DNA from: Nemertoderma westbladi
Lineage: Eukaryota; Xenacoelomorpha; Nemertodermatida; Nemertodermatidae
NCBI GenBank assembly: GCA_032718475.1
Contig: JAUCBJ010001442.1
Span: forward strand, 1 to 57,442
Reading direction: 5' to 3'
Length of the DNA stretch: 57,442 bases
Shown here one piece after another: positions 1 through 11,299 of this stretch (its first letter is position 1; each line of letters begins with the position of its first letter). The translations under genes were made by a program, and so were the position numbers. The notes under the pieces are model-generated. The model worked only from the letters and a program-made list of their open reading frames with translations. It had not been told where the DNA came from and ran no database searches.

Positions 1-395
1 AGCTGTGCCAACCAATAATTTACGTCCCCGATTTGCGCAGTTGTGAATAAGTTGTTGAACAACAAACAGCAACTCCCCTAAATCAGGATGTTTGTGATGG
101 AAATGCGTTCGCAGAGCATTATGATAACCTTCCGCATGGTTGGTCATTCGTGGTCCATTATTGTCGTAATGGTTCCATATTTCTAACATATCAGGGCGCA
201 GCCACCACACAAAGTAGTCAATGAAAACACGTAATTGTATATCGCCGGGTGGTCCTACAACTGGTACATCTGTCTTTAATTGCTCGAAGACATGAAGCAC
301 TAAGGGGACAGGAACCATACAAAGAGCTACAACCCTTCGAATTGCCCAGCACACTGCCTCGCAACGGCAGTAGGCCAACCTACCGTTTATACCGA
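1..395 (-). pseudogene. MULE-type transposase, C-terminal fragment (runs off left edge)
   Basis: The minus frame is open from about 395 to base 1 and continues past the window edge, so neither a natural start nor a stop is seen. It reads PVPLVLHVFEQLKTD, then FIDYFVWWLRPDMLEIWNHY, then GPRMTNHAEGYHNALRTHF, then KHPDLGELLFVVQQ. This order (alanine/valine-rich stretch, F..L, YF...W, W..Y, R.TN.AEG.HN) is the C-terminal signature of Mutator-like (MULE/FLYWCH-associated) transposases, which catalyse cut-and-paste transposition in the nucleus. The DDE core would lie upstream at about this distance, but bases beyond 360 turn into low-complexity palindromic DNA and stops. I infer a truncated copy whose rest lies outside or was lost. 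An alternative is an exon of a domesticated MULE-derived gene. Confidence 0.7.
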
Positions 396-527
396 CCTAC
401 CCTTTCTACTACCGGTACCTACGATATTGCCATATACCTTGTATACCAGTATACTGGTATACAGTGGCCTACCGGACACCGGTACCTGTCCTGCTGTCAG
501 CCTGTTCACTGTACAGTAGTGGAATAC

Positions 528-707
528 AGGACCTAACGACGCAGGCAGGCAGGACCTAACGACGCTCCACAGGACCTAACGTCGCACGATATGACACAAC
601 AGGACCTAATGACGCAGGACCTAATGTCGCAGGACCTAATGCCTCAGGACCTAACGACGCAGGACCTAACGACGCAGGACCTAACGACCAAAGGACCCAA
701 CGACGCG
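528..707. repeat. 15-bp minisatellite (AGGACCTAACGACGC)
   Basis: About ten imperfect copies of the unit AGGACCTAACGACGC, tightly tandem from about 600 to 700 and more loosely spaced before. The unit length is divisible by three, so the minus strand is open and reads as a LGPAS-like repeat. That is a consequence of the period, not evidence of a gene. The preceding 360-530 bases are rich in ACCGGT/GTATAC palindromes and hold no gene I can support. Confidence 0.85.
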
Positions 708-835
708 GAACCGGCATAAGCCTGTAAGCAGCTAGGCTTGTACAGTCTGCAGTCTGACAGTTGTAGCTAGAATAATTGCTGAATTGCATCGGATCGGATC
801 GGATCGGATGGCATCTGACATATAATTCTACCTCC

Positions 836-1435
836 TCTTATTTAGGGGTTTTTGGGCCTTTTTTGGATATTTTTTCGATACAATATGCAATAACTTATTT
901 CAGGAAAAAATACCGCATAATTTTATTTCACAATGTAAAAGTTGGGTCTTTCTTGAACATAAAGCAAAAAACCAGAAGACATTTCACCGTCCGGTTTTTT
1001 TTCTACAAGTGTTTTAAAATTGTATCAAAAATACGACTACTTCCTAAATAAGGGGGATTTTTTAAATTTACCTTATTTAAGATATCGAAATTGTACACAT
1101 AAATACTAAAAGTCCCTAAATCAGTCGGTGAGACTGAGAAGTCAAAAATTGGACTTGAGTCCAAAATTGGACTTCGACTCCAGTTCAAGTCCAAAATTGG
1201 ACTTCTGTGAGTCCAATATTGGACTTCAAATCAGGCAATTGTTCCAGGGCCTTGGGTAATTGGATCGGGCGGGATTTTTTTTCTTTAATCGAAAATATAT
1301 CAAAAAATAAGAGTTTTGAACAGGGGGACCTGAAATTCACCAGGGGGAACTTTCTTTATAAGGCTTTGAATTTTTACAAAAGTCCAATATTGGACTTTTA
1401 AGTCCAATTTTGGATGTGACATTGAGAATCGAACT
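836..1435. repeat. Left cluster of AGTCCAATATTGGACT palindromes (foldback arm)
   Basis: Between about 1145 and 1412 the palindrome AGTCCAATATTGGACT and its near-palindrome AGTCCAAAATTGGACT recur at least six times. The cluster is preceded by CAGTCGGTGAGACTGAGAAG. The same sequence in reverse orientation (ending TTCTCACCGACTG) occurs at 6655-6740, so the two clusters form an inverted pair about 5.3 kb apart. Bases 836-1110 are AT-rich with repeated CTTATTTAGG-like strings and no coding sequence. Whether the two clusters are ends of one element or independent copies is not resolved. Confidence 0.7.
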
Positions 1436-1942
1436 TAAAGGTACATGAAGCATGACAGATGAGAGACAGCCAGACAGCTGTTAAGTTATGGAAAGTTACC
1501 TTCAGCAGCTCTGTATGTATCTTCAGTGTACTGACTGTACTGTCATTGTCAGGTCAGGTATTCTAGGTCATTGATCAAGAAAACTTGCCACCTCCATGCA
1601 GCATAAAGGAGGTGCCACCTGTAGCTGCATAGACCCTCTTACTAGGGCAAATCTGGTCCTGTAACTAGGACCCCCTTCGTTCTGGGATAAGGACGCCCTT
1701 GGTCCTGGATTAAGGACCCATATACTTGGCTGCAGGGGTATATGGCCTGACCAGGCAGATGGTGATCTACCAATGGCTGGTTAGGAGTAGAGTGTTCTCA
1801 TGTCCACTCTGAGGGCACTTCACTGCGACCTGCACCTGGCAGCAAGGGTACAGGGCATGACCCAGCAGATGAGCTGCAACAGCCAATGGTGGGTCATGTA
1901 CGCCAGAGTAGATATGGGTGATGGGCCTCATATCTGACTCCA

Positions 1943-2416
1943 TTGCGACACCCACCCTGTGGAATGGCAAACCAGGGTGTGGTATTTGCCCCGAGAGCTG
2001 ACTCGGCAAAAAAGCACCCCCCAACCCCCACTATGGATTACATTAGCAATGCGGAGGTCCGGCCACTAGAGGCCAGTGGAATTACCGGACACAATCGGCC
2101 TCACAGGCGTCAGTTAACTCCTGACCGGCTGCCTGTCTCACCCCCTACTGGAGAGAGAGCAGCCAACAATTCTTTGAGTCCCTTTCCTGATGACCTTTCT
2201 GGCCCAAACCCTGGGTCACCAGGGAGGCCAGATTGTGATGGGGAGAGGGATTCTGGAGTTGGAGGCTACTCTCATGTTCCACCCCGACCAACAAAGCCAT
2301 TGGTGAATCTGAGGCAAGTCACTAGACTAGCCTCAGTAAACACCCTAACAGTCGGGTCCCCAATGCGACAAGGTGAGCTGACTGCCTTGGCAGCACTGCC
2401 TCGCATCAGCAGATGA
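1943..2416 (+). pseudogene. N-terminal part of the RTE-like LINE protein
   Basis: A 157-codon frame, proline/serine/glycine-rich for about 110 residues. It ends in VNLRQVTRLASVNTLTVGSP and MRQGELTALAALPRI, which resembles the opening beta-strand of an APE-type endonuclease (an N following the first strand, then a helix). It stops at 2414 just as the next frame opens at 2403 with ADDSGNGGIGLLMNPTA, which belongs further into the same domain. The segment that should carry the catalytic glutamate (usual motif QE.R) is absent. I read this as one protein broken by an internal deletion plus frame change. Confidence 0.65.
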
Positions 2417-2441
2417 TAGTGGCAATGGTGGAATTGGTCTA

Positions 2442-5162
2442 TTGATGAATCCAACTGCACATGCAGCATTGGACAAAATAGACCAAATCTCTAACCGCAT
2501 CATCCGTTGCCACTTCTCATGTTCTGGAAGACTGGCTAAGAAGTTTCCTAAGGTGGTTCTCATTGTGTGCTACTCTCCAACTAGTGTTGCCCCTGTAGAG
2601 GAGGTGGAAAATTTCTACCACAATCTACAAGCAGCAACTGATGGAGTGGATCAGCATGCATTCTTAACATTCCTGGGAGACTTTAATGCAAGTCTGCATC
2701 AATCACCTACATCGCCCTGGGTCTATACCAATAGTGTTAACCGAAATTCTGTCCATCTTCAGGATTTTATCTCTGGAAATGGATTGTTTTCGGCTGGAAC
2801 CCAGTTCAAGAAGCGAACTGGAAAGCTATGGACTCATAGTGGACCCAGTGGTCACAAGTCCCAGATAGACCATATTCTGTTTCGTAGGAAATACAGGAGC
2901 TCTATACAAGACTGTAATGCATTTACACTTCGACCCTTCTCCAGTGATCACCGCCTTATTGTGGCCAAGGTAAGACTTAGTCTGCGTGCTAGCAGAACAA
3001 CGAAATCTGCCTTGCCACGGCATGACTGGTCCTCCCTGTTGCAACAGCCAAGTGTGAGATCCAGCTTCACACTACAGCTGAGCAACAGGTATGAGGCTCT
3101 TGCCTCTGAGGCGGCAGATCACTGTGAGGGCTATACTGCCTTTACAGAAGCAGTTAAGTTAGCAGCTGCAGAAACAGTTCCTGTATACCCTCGAAACAGG
3201 AAAAGGGCCCCCTGGACTGACAACAAAATTCAGAAGTGCCGAAATGACCTTCATAAGGCGCAGAAAGAGTCCCGACTCAAACAGACTACAGCGGCCAAGA
3301 ATACAGTTAAAGCTGCATCTAGGTCCCTGAACAGGCAGTACTCTGTTAATCTACAGGAGCTAATAAACCAACAGGTTGATGCCATCAATGATGCTGACGA
3401 CAGCAGGCAATCATCCCAGGCATGGAAATCGATCAATCTGCTTACTGGGCGGAAAAGCCAACCAACCACTAAGGTTAAGGCTGAATCACCAGCCGATCGC
3501 CTCAATGGTTGGAAAGCCCACTTTGAAAAGCTCCTCAATAATGACAGGGTATTGCCTGATAACTTTATAGAAGTAAAAGTGTCTGAGTCTGTACTCCCAG
3601 ATATTCCCATTGGCGATATCTCCTTTGCAGAAGTGAAGGCTGCTGCAAAGAGCATTAAGACCAATCGTGCCAGTGGAGTAGATGGTGTTCCCCCTGAGGT
3701 CTTTAAAATACCTGAGTGTTTAAAGCTCATCTATCCCATCATAGTAGACATGTACCGTACAACAAGAGTCCCACAAGAAATGAAAACAAATAAGTTGGTG
3801 CCAGTTCCCAAGAAGGGCAACCTAACACTCTATGGTTCTTTTCGGGGAATCTCATTGATCTCGATTGCTGCAAAACTATACAATAGAATTCTATTAAATC
3901 GCATCAGGGATCCCATTGAGAGACTGCTACGTGGAAATCAGAATGGGTTCCGTAAAGGTCGTGGGACCATGGAGCCCATTTTGGCACTTAGAAGGATAAT
4001 TGAAGAGTTATCAAAAAAGAAAGACAGGCATCTGGCTGTTATCTTTGTTGACTTCTTCAAGGCCTTTGATTCAGTCTCTCGCTCACGTATGTTCAGCATA
4101 CTTTCATTATATGGGATTCCTGATGAAATTATTGCAGCAATCAGATCAGTATACGATGGTTCGACAACATTTGTGTCTACTGTTGACGGTGACACAGAAC
4201 CATTTGAAGTGTTATGGGGCGTCCTCCAAGGAGACACACTTGCACCATTCTTGTTCATTATTGTGGTTGACTATGTTCTACGCATGTCCTTAGATCATCA
4301 TAATGATGATGGGGTGATGATAACTCCACCTACTGGCTCCAGAAGTCGAGGAAATCCTGCCAAGTACCTAACTGATCTAGACTTTGCTGATGACTTAGGA
4401 GTACTCTCAGAATCATTAGAGGGAGCCCAGCGGCTCCTCAGCTCATTAGAACATGCTGCTTCTAGTGTTGGTCTTTTTATTAACTCCAGAAAGACCAAAA
4501 TTCTGACAGTTAACTTTGAAAGTCCTCAGCAAGTCTCTGATCGGATGAGCATAAGCTCAAAGGATGGTATGCTTGAGCATGTGGACGACTTCTGTTACCT
4601 GGGATCATGGATCCGGAAGTCAGGTGAGGACCTTCGAATACGTAAGGGAAAGGCATGGGCAGCCTTGAATAGGCTTTCCAGGATTTGGAAGTCACCTAGA
4701 ATTAATCGGAAACTTAAGGTCCGATTATTTAGAGCAGCAGTAGTTCCAGTACTCCTCTACGGGAGTCCATGCTGGGCTCTAACTGCTGAGGACACCAAAT
4801 CTCTGGATGGCACATTCACAAGAATGCTACGCCGGGTACATTGTGTCAAGTACAATGCACACATCTCCAACCAGACACTATATAACATTGGAGGTGTCTC
4901 ATTGGTTCCCCCAAGCTTGACACTAGAACAAAATCGCCTCCGCTTTGCAGGACATTGCTTTCGCCGTGAGGACCAGCCAGTGCATAATCTTGTACTTTGG
5001 CAGCCTCATGGAGTGAATAAGCATGGTGGACAGCCCATGACTTTCTTGAGACGCATCTTAAAGGACACTGGCCTTAAAGATGCGGATGATCTAGCAAATG
5101 TCATGGGTGATAGGGAGTTGTGGCGGCGCAATTTTGTTGACAAGCCGGCACAGCATTCTTAA
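2442..5162 (+). pseudogene. LINE endonuclease/reverse transcriptase (RTE-like)
   Basis: This 906-codon frame is open but has no ATG at its beginning: the first codon used is TTG and the frame is already open at about 2382. Domains from residue 1: the remainder of an APE-type endonuclease (YSPTS near 35, GDFNA near 78, SSDHRLIV near 166), a basic linker, then reverse transcriptase from about residue 400 (NRASGVDGVPPEVFK, FRGISLISIAAKLYNRIL, QNGFRKGRGT, FVDFFKAFDSV with the first catalytic Asp near 534, GVLQGDTLAPFLF, LDFADDLG near 648). A thumb/C-terminal region follows with CYLGSWIRKSGEDL and LLYGSPCWALT. The role would be target-primed reverse transcription. RT motifs look intact. The endonuclease has lost its N-terminal part, so autonomous activity is unlikely. 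Confidence 0.85.
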
Positions 5163-5814
5163 AAATGCAGCTGCAATGCAGCATGCCGATCCTAGTAGTA
5201 GTAGACTGTACTGTACTTAGAATATAATGGTACATTCTAGCATTCTAGGTACTTTATACTTTACTTTTAGCATATTGTTTAGTTTACAATTTACATTCAT
5301 GTTATGTCTAACCTTACAGCCTTATGTACCCAGGACTTTATAGTGTCTTTAGGACTAGATTAGATTATGCTCCAACAAATATTTAATTACAAATTATATT
5401 TGGTGGATACTGGTAGCAATGCCAGGTTAGCCAACTGCAGCTGCTGCTAAGGCTAACTACAGTTCAAGCTACGATTTCGTCTAAGGCTATGGGAGCCCTA
5501 TCAGAAAGAAATACTACAAGTTGATGCTACCACCAGCTGACCAGACCACCACCTCTCAGTCTCTTCTAATTTTTTCATACAACAGGAATGGTATTATAAA
5601 ACGGCTGGATAACAGGATAATGAAATGGGATTAGTAACTGACAGACTGATTAACGTGTTGGGGTCTCCACATAATAAGTACAGAAGTAACAAGTAACCAA
5701 TCATAAACCAATTGAGGGAAAGGAACAGGTTACAGAGGCAGGCTTTTCTAACTAAAACAATAAACGGCCACTTTTGAATTTACCAATTGAAGGAGCCCTA
5801 TAACCTCACCACAT

Positions 5815-6240
5815 ACTACTGCTACAATCGGCATGATTCATTGCAGCTGCATTATATATATAGGCCCTATTATGTATTAAGAATGCTGTGCCGGCTTGTT
5901 GACAAAAGTGCGCCTCCACAACTCCCTTACACTCTTACAGCCTTATCACCCATGACATTTGCTAGATCATCCACATCTTCAAGGCCAGTGTCCTTTAAGA
6001 CAGTAAGAAAGATGCGTCTCAAGAAAGTCATGGGCTGTCCACCATCTGACCATGCTTATTCACTCCATGAAGTGCACTGGCTGGTCCTCATGGCTTAAAG
6101 CGATGTCCTGCAAAGCGGAGGCAGCTTTGTTCTAGTGTCAAGCTTGGGGGAACCAATGACTGAATGAGACACCTCCAACTCCAATGTTATACAGTGTCTG
6201 GTTGGAGATGCAGAGATGTGTGCATTGTACTTGACACAGT
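5815..6240 (-). pseudogene. Inverted, 5'-truncated copy of the RTE-like LINE 3' end
   Basis: Read on the minus strand, 6240-5880 matches about 4840-5160 of the neighbouring LINE with only scattered differences (for example the shared AAGAATGCTGTGCCGGCTTG end). The match continues past the stop codon into the 3' UTR (GCAGCTGCAATG, ATGCCGAT). The copy begins abruptly inside the C-terminal coding part, as 5'-truncated LINE copies do. About 650 bp separates it from the end of the forward copy, so the two could form a large hairpin in RNA or single-stranded DNA. The plus-strand frame across it is an antisense shadow. Confidence 0.85.
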
Positions 6241-6242
6241 GA

Positions 6243-6640
6243 ACCTAATCAAAACAATTAGTCAATAAACATTAACTCAATAACATAATAGGTTACAGTT
6301 TACAGCAGTCTTATTTTTGCCATACGAAAATACCACAGGTATGGCAGTATGGCTGTATGGGTATGAATGAACTATACAGCTATAACTCAACTACCCTACC
6401 GCGGTATACACCGCTAAGGCAGTAAGGCTACCGCAAAGCTATACCACTACCGCAAAAAGTAACTACTGATGTCTGACTGTATACGTGTGCGATCCCTGTT
6501 TATAACATTGTATAATACATATAATAATTAATTTGATCATTAAAATAATGTTGCATTGTAATTATGTAATATATATGTACTGATACGGGATGCAGTTTTG
6601 ATTTAAATACTGATATACAGTATGGCAGCATGGGTACACT
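6243..6640. other. No gene seen; AT-rich spacer
   Basis: AT-rich sequence with short GCTAAGG/GGTATACC palindromes and a poly-TA-like stretch around 6505-6560. No coding, RNA or element boundary that I can support. Confidence 0.5.
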
Positions 6641-6649
6641 TGGAGTTGT

Positions 6650-6800
6650 ACTAAAGTCCAATATTGGACTTTGGAGTCCAAAATTGGACTTGAAGTCTAA
6701 AATTGGACTTGAAGTCCAATTTTTGACTTCTCACCGACTGTAAATAAGAACTTTTTGACCTGGGTTTCTTATTTAGGAATACAATTGTGTTCCAAAATCT
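6650..6800. repeat. Right cluster of AGTCCAATATTGGACT palindromes (inverted partner)
   Basis: Four closely spaced units (AGTCCAATATTGGACT, AGTCCAAAATTGGACT, AGTCTAAAATTGGACT, and a broken unit) followed by GACTTCTCACCGACTG, the reverse complement of the left cluster's leading sequence. The outward flank has TTATTTAGGAATACAATTG, again resembling the left flank. From 6800 to 7500 I see no gene: a 79-codon frame at 7141-7380 has no recognisable motif. Confidence 0.7.
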
Positions 6801-7805
6801 GCACATTCCTTAAATAAAATAAATATTCCTTATTCATTCCTTACAGTATGTGTTACACTTCTTTCATAATTCTTTGATTTATGTCAGTCTGTATATTGCT
6901 AATTGTTGGGTTAAGGATAAGGACAATGGTTGCACTGCACTCTATAAATCCTCTATAGAATATCGTATCATAGTGAAGTTGCTAGCACTGGCATTTTTAC
7001 CTCACACGGTAGCATAGAATAGCCCATTGATATTCAAAAGAATAGCCCATCGCCCATCTGAGCGCACATACATTGTCACGTATTTCGATGAAACATGACT
7101 CAAGTAACTGGACATCGCCGCACAGTTTCGAAAAACTAACTTGTGTCCTGCATTTCCTCTTCTGCTCCGCGTTACGCCCTACTTAGATGGATTGTCCACA
7201 ATGTTGTACTTGAAAGGTGTGAAAAAAGTGAAAAACCAATGTCATGTCAATAGGCACAAAGATGGTTCGGTTGGGCAGCTGATAGACGTTATGAAGGTTA
7301 AAGATGATGACTGGATGACGTTTTGGCTCAACTGGCTCAGGCAGGAGTGGCAGAGTGGGACACGTTCGTGGGACCTTTGAGCAGCATGATCAGTGAGCAA
7401 AGCCTTAGCTAGCCCTAGCTGATAGGGGCCCCACCCCCACCCCATTAACATGTTGTCTTTCGTTAGTCAGAGGTCGTTCAACACAATACTCGTCATAAGG
7501 TTTATCTAGGGCTCGATCGGAGCTCCGGCCTCCGGCTCCGGCCATTTTGGCACCTCCGGCTCCGGTAAAAACATTGCCGGAGTTAATTTTTTAATAAAGT
7601 ATTATATTTCGTGCATATTCTAATCTGAACAATTATTTACACTATAATTCAATATCAACTGATCAAGCATAATACTGCAGTATTTACTTAGTCAATGACG
7701 GACTGACTGTACTGCAGTACTGGTACTGGCCAGCTGGCTGACTAGCAGACTGTTAGGCAGTTAGGCCCTACTGTAAAAAATTGTTGTAGTAAATGCTATG
7801 ATTGT

Positions 7806-10747
7806 AGGGTAAATCTTTTCGACCTACGCGTAGGCCTACGCGTAGCTACGCGTAGCTACGCGTAGTTTGTAACTTCCATTCCTGTCATTTACCGGTAGGG
7901 CCAGACTTACTGCCTTTTTAACAACTACGCGTAGGTGTTTTAAAACTACGCGTAGTTATTTTGGAACTACGCGTAGGTATTTTGAAACTACGCGTAGGTG
8001 CTACGCGTAGCTACGCGTAGGTGCTACGCGTAGCAGTCCTGATAACAATGATTTTTCATTTCAGGTCCGGTAGGGTTGAGTTGTTAGGCAAGTATCGGTA
8101 CATGTCAGGTATCTGATTATCAGACAAATGTAATATCAGAATCGGAAACTCATATCTCTACATACAGCACTGGTAATAAATAATATTCGGCTCTTTCACA
8201 TACAAACACAGAGGATGAATAAAAAGTAAACTTGAAATTCACGTCTCATGATTCAAGTATCTTTGTTTCCATTGGATTATTTAAATATTGAACAGTAGTA
8301 AATAAAGCGACCAGTCTACCGGTGAAGAGGTTAAGCGAAAGCTGATAAATACTGCATATAATCAAAATTGTTTGGTCAAATGACAAGTGCAACCAATCAT
8401 GGTAGACAATTTAGTCTCCCCCTTCCCTTGTCAAGGGGTTAACATATTAAATACAGTATATCCTTGCCCTATCGTGAACAAAGGCAATAAAAAGCATAGA
8501 GAATCGATAAGAACCATCGGCCTATTTCCTTTGTAAACTATTTTTGAACTCTAAACATTAATTATTAACACATTTTACCGCCCGCAACGCATGAAGTGAA
8601 GAATATGTAGTTTTCGCGTATTCCTCTATATAGAGTATACAGGTATAGGATACATTACTGTTGAAAGCATTTGATGGTTGTGGGTTGTTTATTGAACATA
8701 CCGTATCCCAGTAAAAAATCCCCATGCGTAACGCATTCGTACCACATGCAGCATTCGTAAAAGGTGCGTGCAATGTTATTTAAGATTCGTGAAGCCTTCG
8801 TCAATGGTTCGTCAGTCCGAATAATTTAACGAATGCGTATAGTATTCGTATCGCATGTGAGATTTCACTTGTAAATATATTCGTGGCTCATCATTCGTGG
8901 CACATGCGATACGAATGCTTCCACTCCACACAAAAAATAATTCGTGGTTCATTCGTTCGTGCCACATGCGATACGAATGCTTAGCCACGCCACGCTTAAA
9001 ATTATTCGTGGCCCATTCGTGACGCATGCGATACGCATGCAAAGCACTCTCAATTAGAGTACCGTACAGACTGTAATACTGACCAATCACCATTCGGCAA
9101 ATAATCGAACATAGTGTTATTAGTTAGTAGCTCTCCCCCTTTGTTACCAGTCAGCCAGTCCCATGTACTTTTACTATATATTTATTTAATGGGTTGCCCA
9201 GTAATTCTCATCTCCCATTTATTATTTTGGTTCCCCATTATTTTGGTATGTAAACCTGTTCCCTTTACCAACATGCTTGATATACTGTAATAATGTAAAG
9301 GTTATGTACTGTAGGGTAGGTGAGATTAATAATGACAACATAAAACTACTGTATTAACTTAACGAACTACAGTATGTAGGCATACTTATAGTATGTAGGC
9401 ACTAGGCACCCCACCCGTAGTTTTAGCCCCTGTCTGCCTGTACAGTAGTACTCATTTCCCAAAGTTATTACAGTAGTTTTATGTTGTCATTATTTATCTC
9501 ACCTGGCCTACAGTACAGTACCAATACATATTATAAAGCATGTGGCATTTTTATTAAATTGTACGTGTGTATGGTGATATTCTCACACAGTTTCTTAGGC
9601 CTCCAGGTCGAATTTGTTTAATTCGCTATAAAAGGCCATTAAAAAGTCTACTGATATACTGTAGCAGTTAATTACCTGTTACTGCTACAGTAGGCCCTAC
9701 ACTTATTAATGGTAAAAAAATCTTACAGACAAAATACATCAAAGGCATACATTTTATGAGATGCATCAACATAATTTCAATGTTTTTTTTACTATATTCT
9801 AGAATATTAATTCGCTTTTTTTCGATAATAAGTAATAAAATATATATATAATAATAATAAAAATATATATAATAATAAAATAATATAATATAATAATAAA
9901 ATAATATAATAATAAAATATCATAAAAAATAATAAACCATCAATAATAATTAATATAAGTATAATAATAATAACTATAACGATTTACGTCTGAAATTGCG
10001 TGCTCTTGAATTATATCTGAACATTTTTTTGGGGAAATTGAAAATGGCTTTCATATTCGATTCGGAATATCAAGTATATTTAAAAAAATAAAATAAAATG
10101 GACACGTTTTATCAGTCGTAAACTGTTAAAACTATGTAAACTGTAGCGAAATAATAAAAAAATAAAAATCCTGCGGTAAACATTCGTATAACACTCGTAA
10201 AACATTCGTAACGCATTCGTATAGCGTGGGAAACATTCGTATATAACATGCGGGACGCATTCGTATCGTGTGCGGGAAACATTCGTATAAGATTAGGAAC
10301 GCATTCGTAGAATGTGCGGGATTCGAATAAGGTTCGTATAACATTCGATATGCGAATAAAGGATGCGTATTTGGTTCGGTTTTCGCATTCGTATCGCATG
10401 GTTCATCTATGTAACATTTCAGAATGCGTTACGAATGCGTGAAATATGCGCCATCCCATGCGTTACGAATGCGGATTTTTTACTGGGATTGTGTCTTATT
10501 TTAGTACTGACTCGCTTGGAATACGTAAGCCTACTAATGATAAACGACGTACTGACGTATAGGCATAGTTATGGGTAGCACCTATGCGTAGGTCGCGTAG
10601 GACCTACGCGTAGCTACGCGTAGCACCTACGCGTAGCTACGCGTAGCACCTACGCGTAGTTATTGTTAAAACTCTGAAACTGGTGATATATGACCCAATG
10701 TTGCGAACTACGCGTAGGCCTACGCGTAGGTCGAAAAGATTTACCCT
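7806..10747. mobile_element. TIR element with CTACGCGTAG arrays (second nesting level)
   Basis: The ends are near-perfect inverted repeats of about 40 bp beginning AGGGTAAATCTTTTCG and running into repeated CTACGCGTAG, a 10-bp palindrome. GATTGT lies directly outside both ends (7800-7805 and 10748-10753), a 6-bp target-site duplication. Left array 7826-8034, right array 10580-10735, about ten units each with unequal spacing. No transposase is present. The superfamily is uncertain. The 6-bp duplication is unusual for common superfamilies, so the assignment is left open. Confidence 0.85.
8707..10487. mobile_element. TIR element with CATTCGTA arrays (third nesting level)
   Basis: Inverted ends CCCAGTAAAAAATCC at 8707 and GGATTTTTTACTGGG ending at 10487. 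Next to each end are arrays of GCATTCGTA / TGCGATACGAATGC-like motifs (8725-9045 and 10180-10470). The centre (9050-10100) is AT-rich with ATA/TAA microsatellite at 9838-9975. No clear target duplication beyond AT/AT. Minus-strand frames across the arrays (reading RMRYEC-like peptides) only reflect the repeated motif. Confidence 0.75.
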
Positions 10748-11299
10748 GATTGTACACTGTACCACTGCAGCCATTTACTGACTGTCATGCCGGTATAATG
10801 TACTGCAGTACTGGTACACGTACGGTACAGCGGTAGGCTACCTACAGTACACACACACCTCTACCACAGTTAGACAGTTAGTGAGTTAGGTACTGTAGCA
10901 CTGTAGGTAATTTTTAGCCGTCAGCGTCAGGCCGTCTGTCCGTGATAAATTAATTAGGCGTACCGGTACTTAAATTTTAAATTAAAATTCGTAAATCTAT
11001 AAATTATGAAATTAATTAGTAGACCTACAGTACAGCAGTATGATTGATTATGAGCGATTGGCGAACGATAACCATACCTTATTTTTTTTAAATAAATAAT
11101 TACATTTTTAAAATTTTTGAAAAACTCCGGCTCCTGCTCCGGCTCCGGCCAAATTGTCCAACTCCGGCTCCGGCCAAATCCCAACTCCGATCGAGCCCTG
11201 GTTTATCTTTTACAGTACCTGTTTGAGAATTTAAACAGTAGGACAGTCTGACAGTACCGCTACCGGCAGACCGGTCAGCCGGTACCTAAGTTACCTAAC

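Larger units (their letters stand above)
1590..5560 (+). mobile_element. RTE-like non-LTR retrotransposon (LINE), defective
   Basis: A GC-richer block than its surroundings. It has a leader (about 1590-1940), a proline-rich N-terminal frame (1943-2416), an endonuclease/reverse-transcriptase frame (2442-5162) and a 3' untranslated part that fades out somewhere around 5200-5560. Ends are approximate because no target-site duplication was found. The clade call rests on the RT motif style (KLYNRILLNRI, QNGFRKGRGT, LDFADD, YLGS) and a C-terminus without an obvious RNase H, which resembles RTE-type elements. A clade tree was not possible. The last 320 coding bases recur inverted at 5815-6240. Confidence 0.75.
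7508..11199. mobile_element. hAT-like TIR element (3.7 kb), outermost of a nested set
   Basis: Terminal inverted repeats begin AGGGCTCGATCGGAG at 7508 and end CTCCGATCGAGCCCT at 11199. Inside each end lie several CTCCGGCTCCGG units. Flanking copies of GGTTTATCT (7499-7507 and 11200-11208) form an 8-9 bp target-site duplication, the exact length depending on whether a terminal T belongs to the element. Eight-base duplications and TAGGG...CCCTA ends are typical of hAT elements. No transposase frame is present, so it is non-autonomous. A solitary end of the same family lies at 48360-48434. Most of its interior is occupied by two further elements. Confidence 0.85.

Noticed and set aside
7141-7380. 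79-codon plus-strand frame
   Set aside because: No recognisable motif, no homologous copy in the window, and length within chance expectation.
8558-10399. Minus-strand frames with RMRYEC-like repeats
   Set aside because: They arise from the CATTCGTA motif arrays of a TIR element; no domain and no conserved start.
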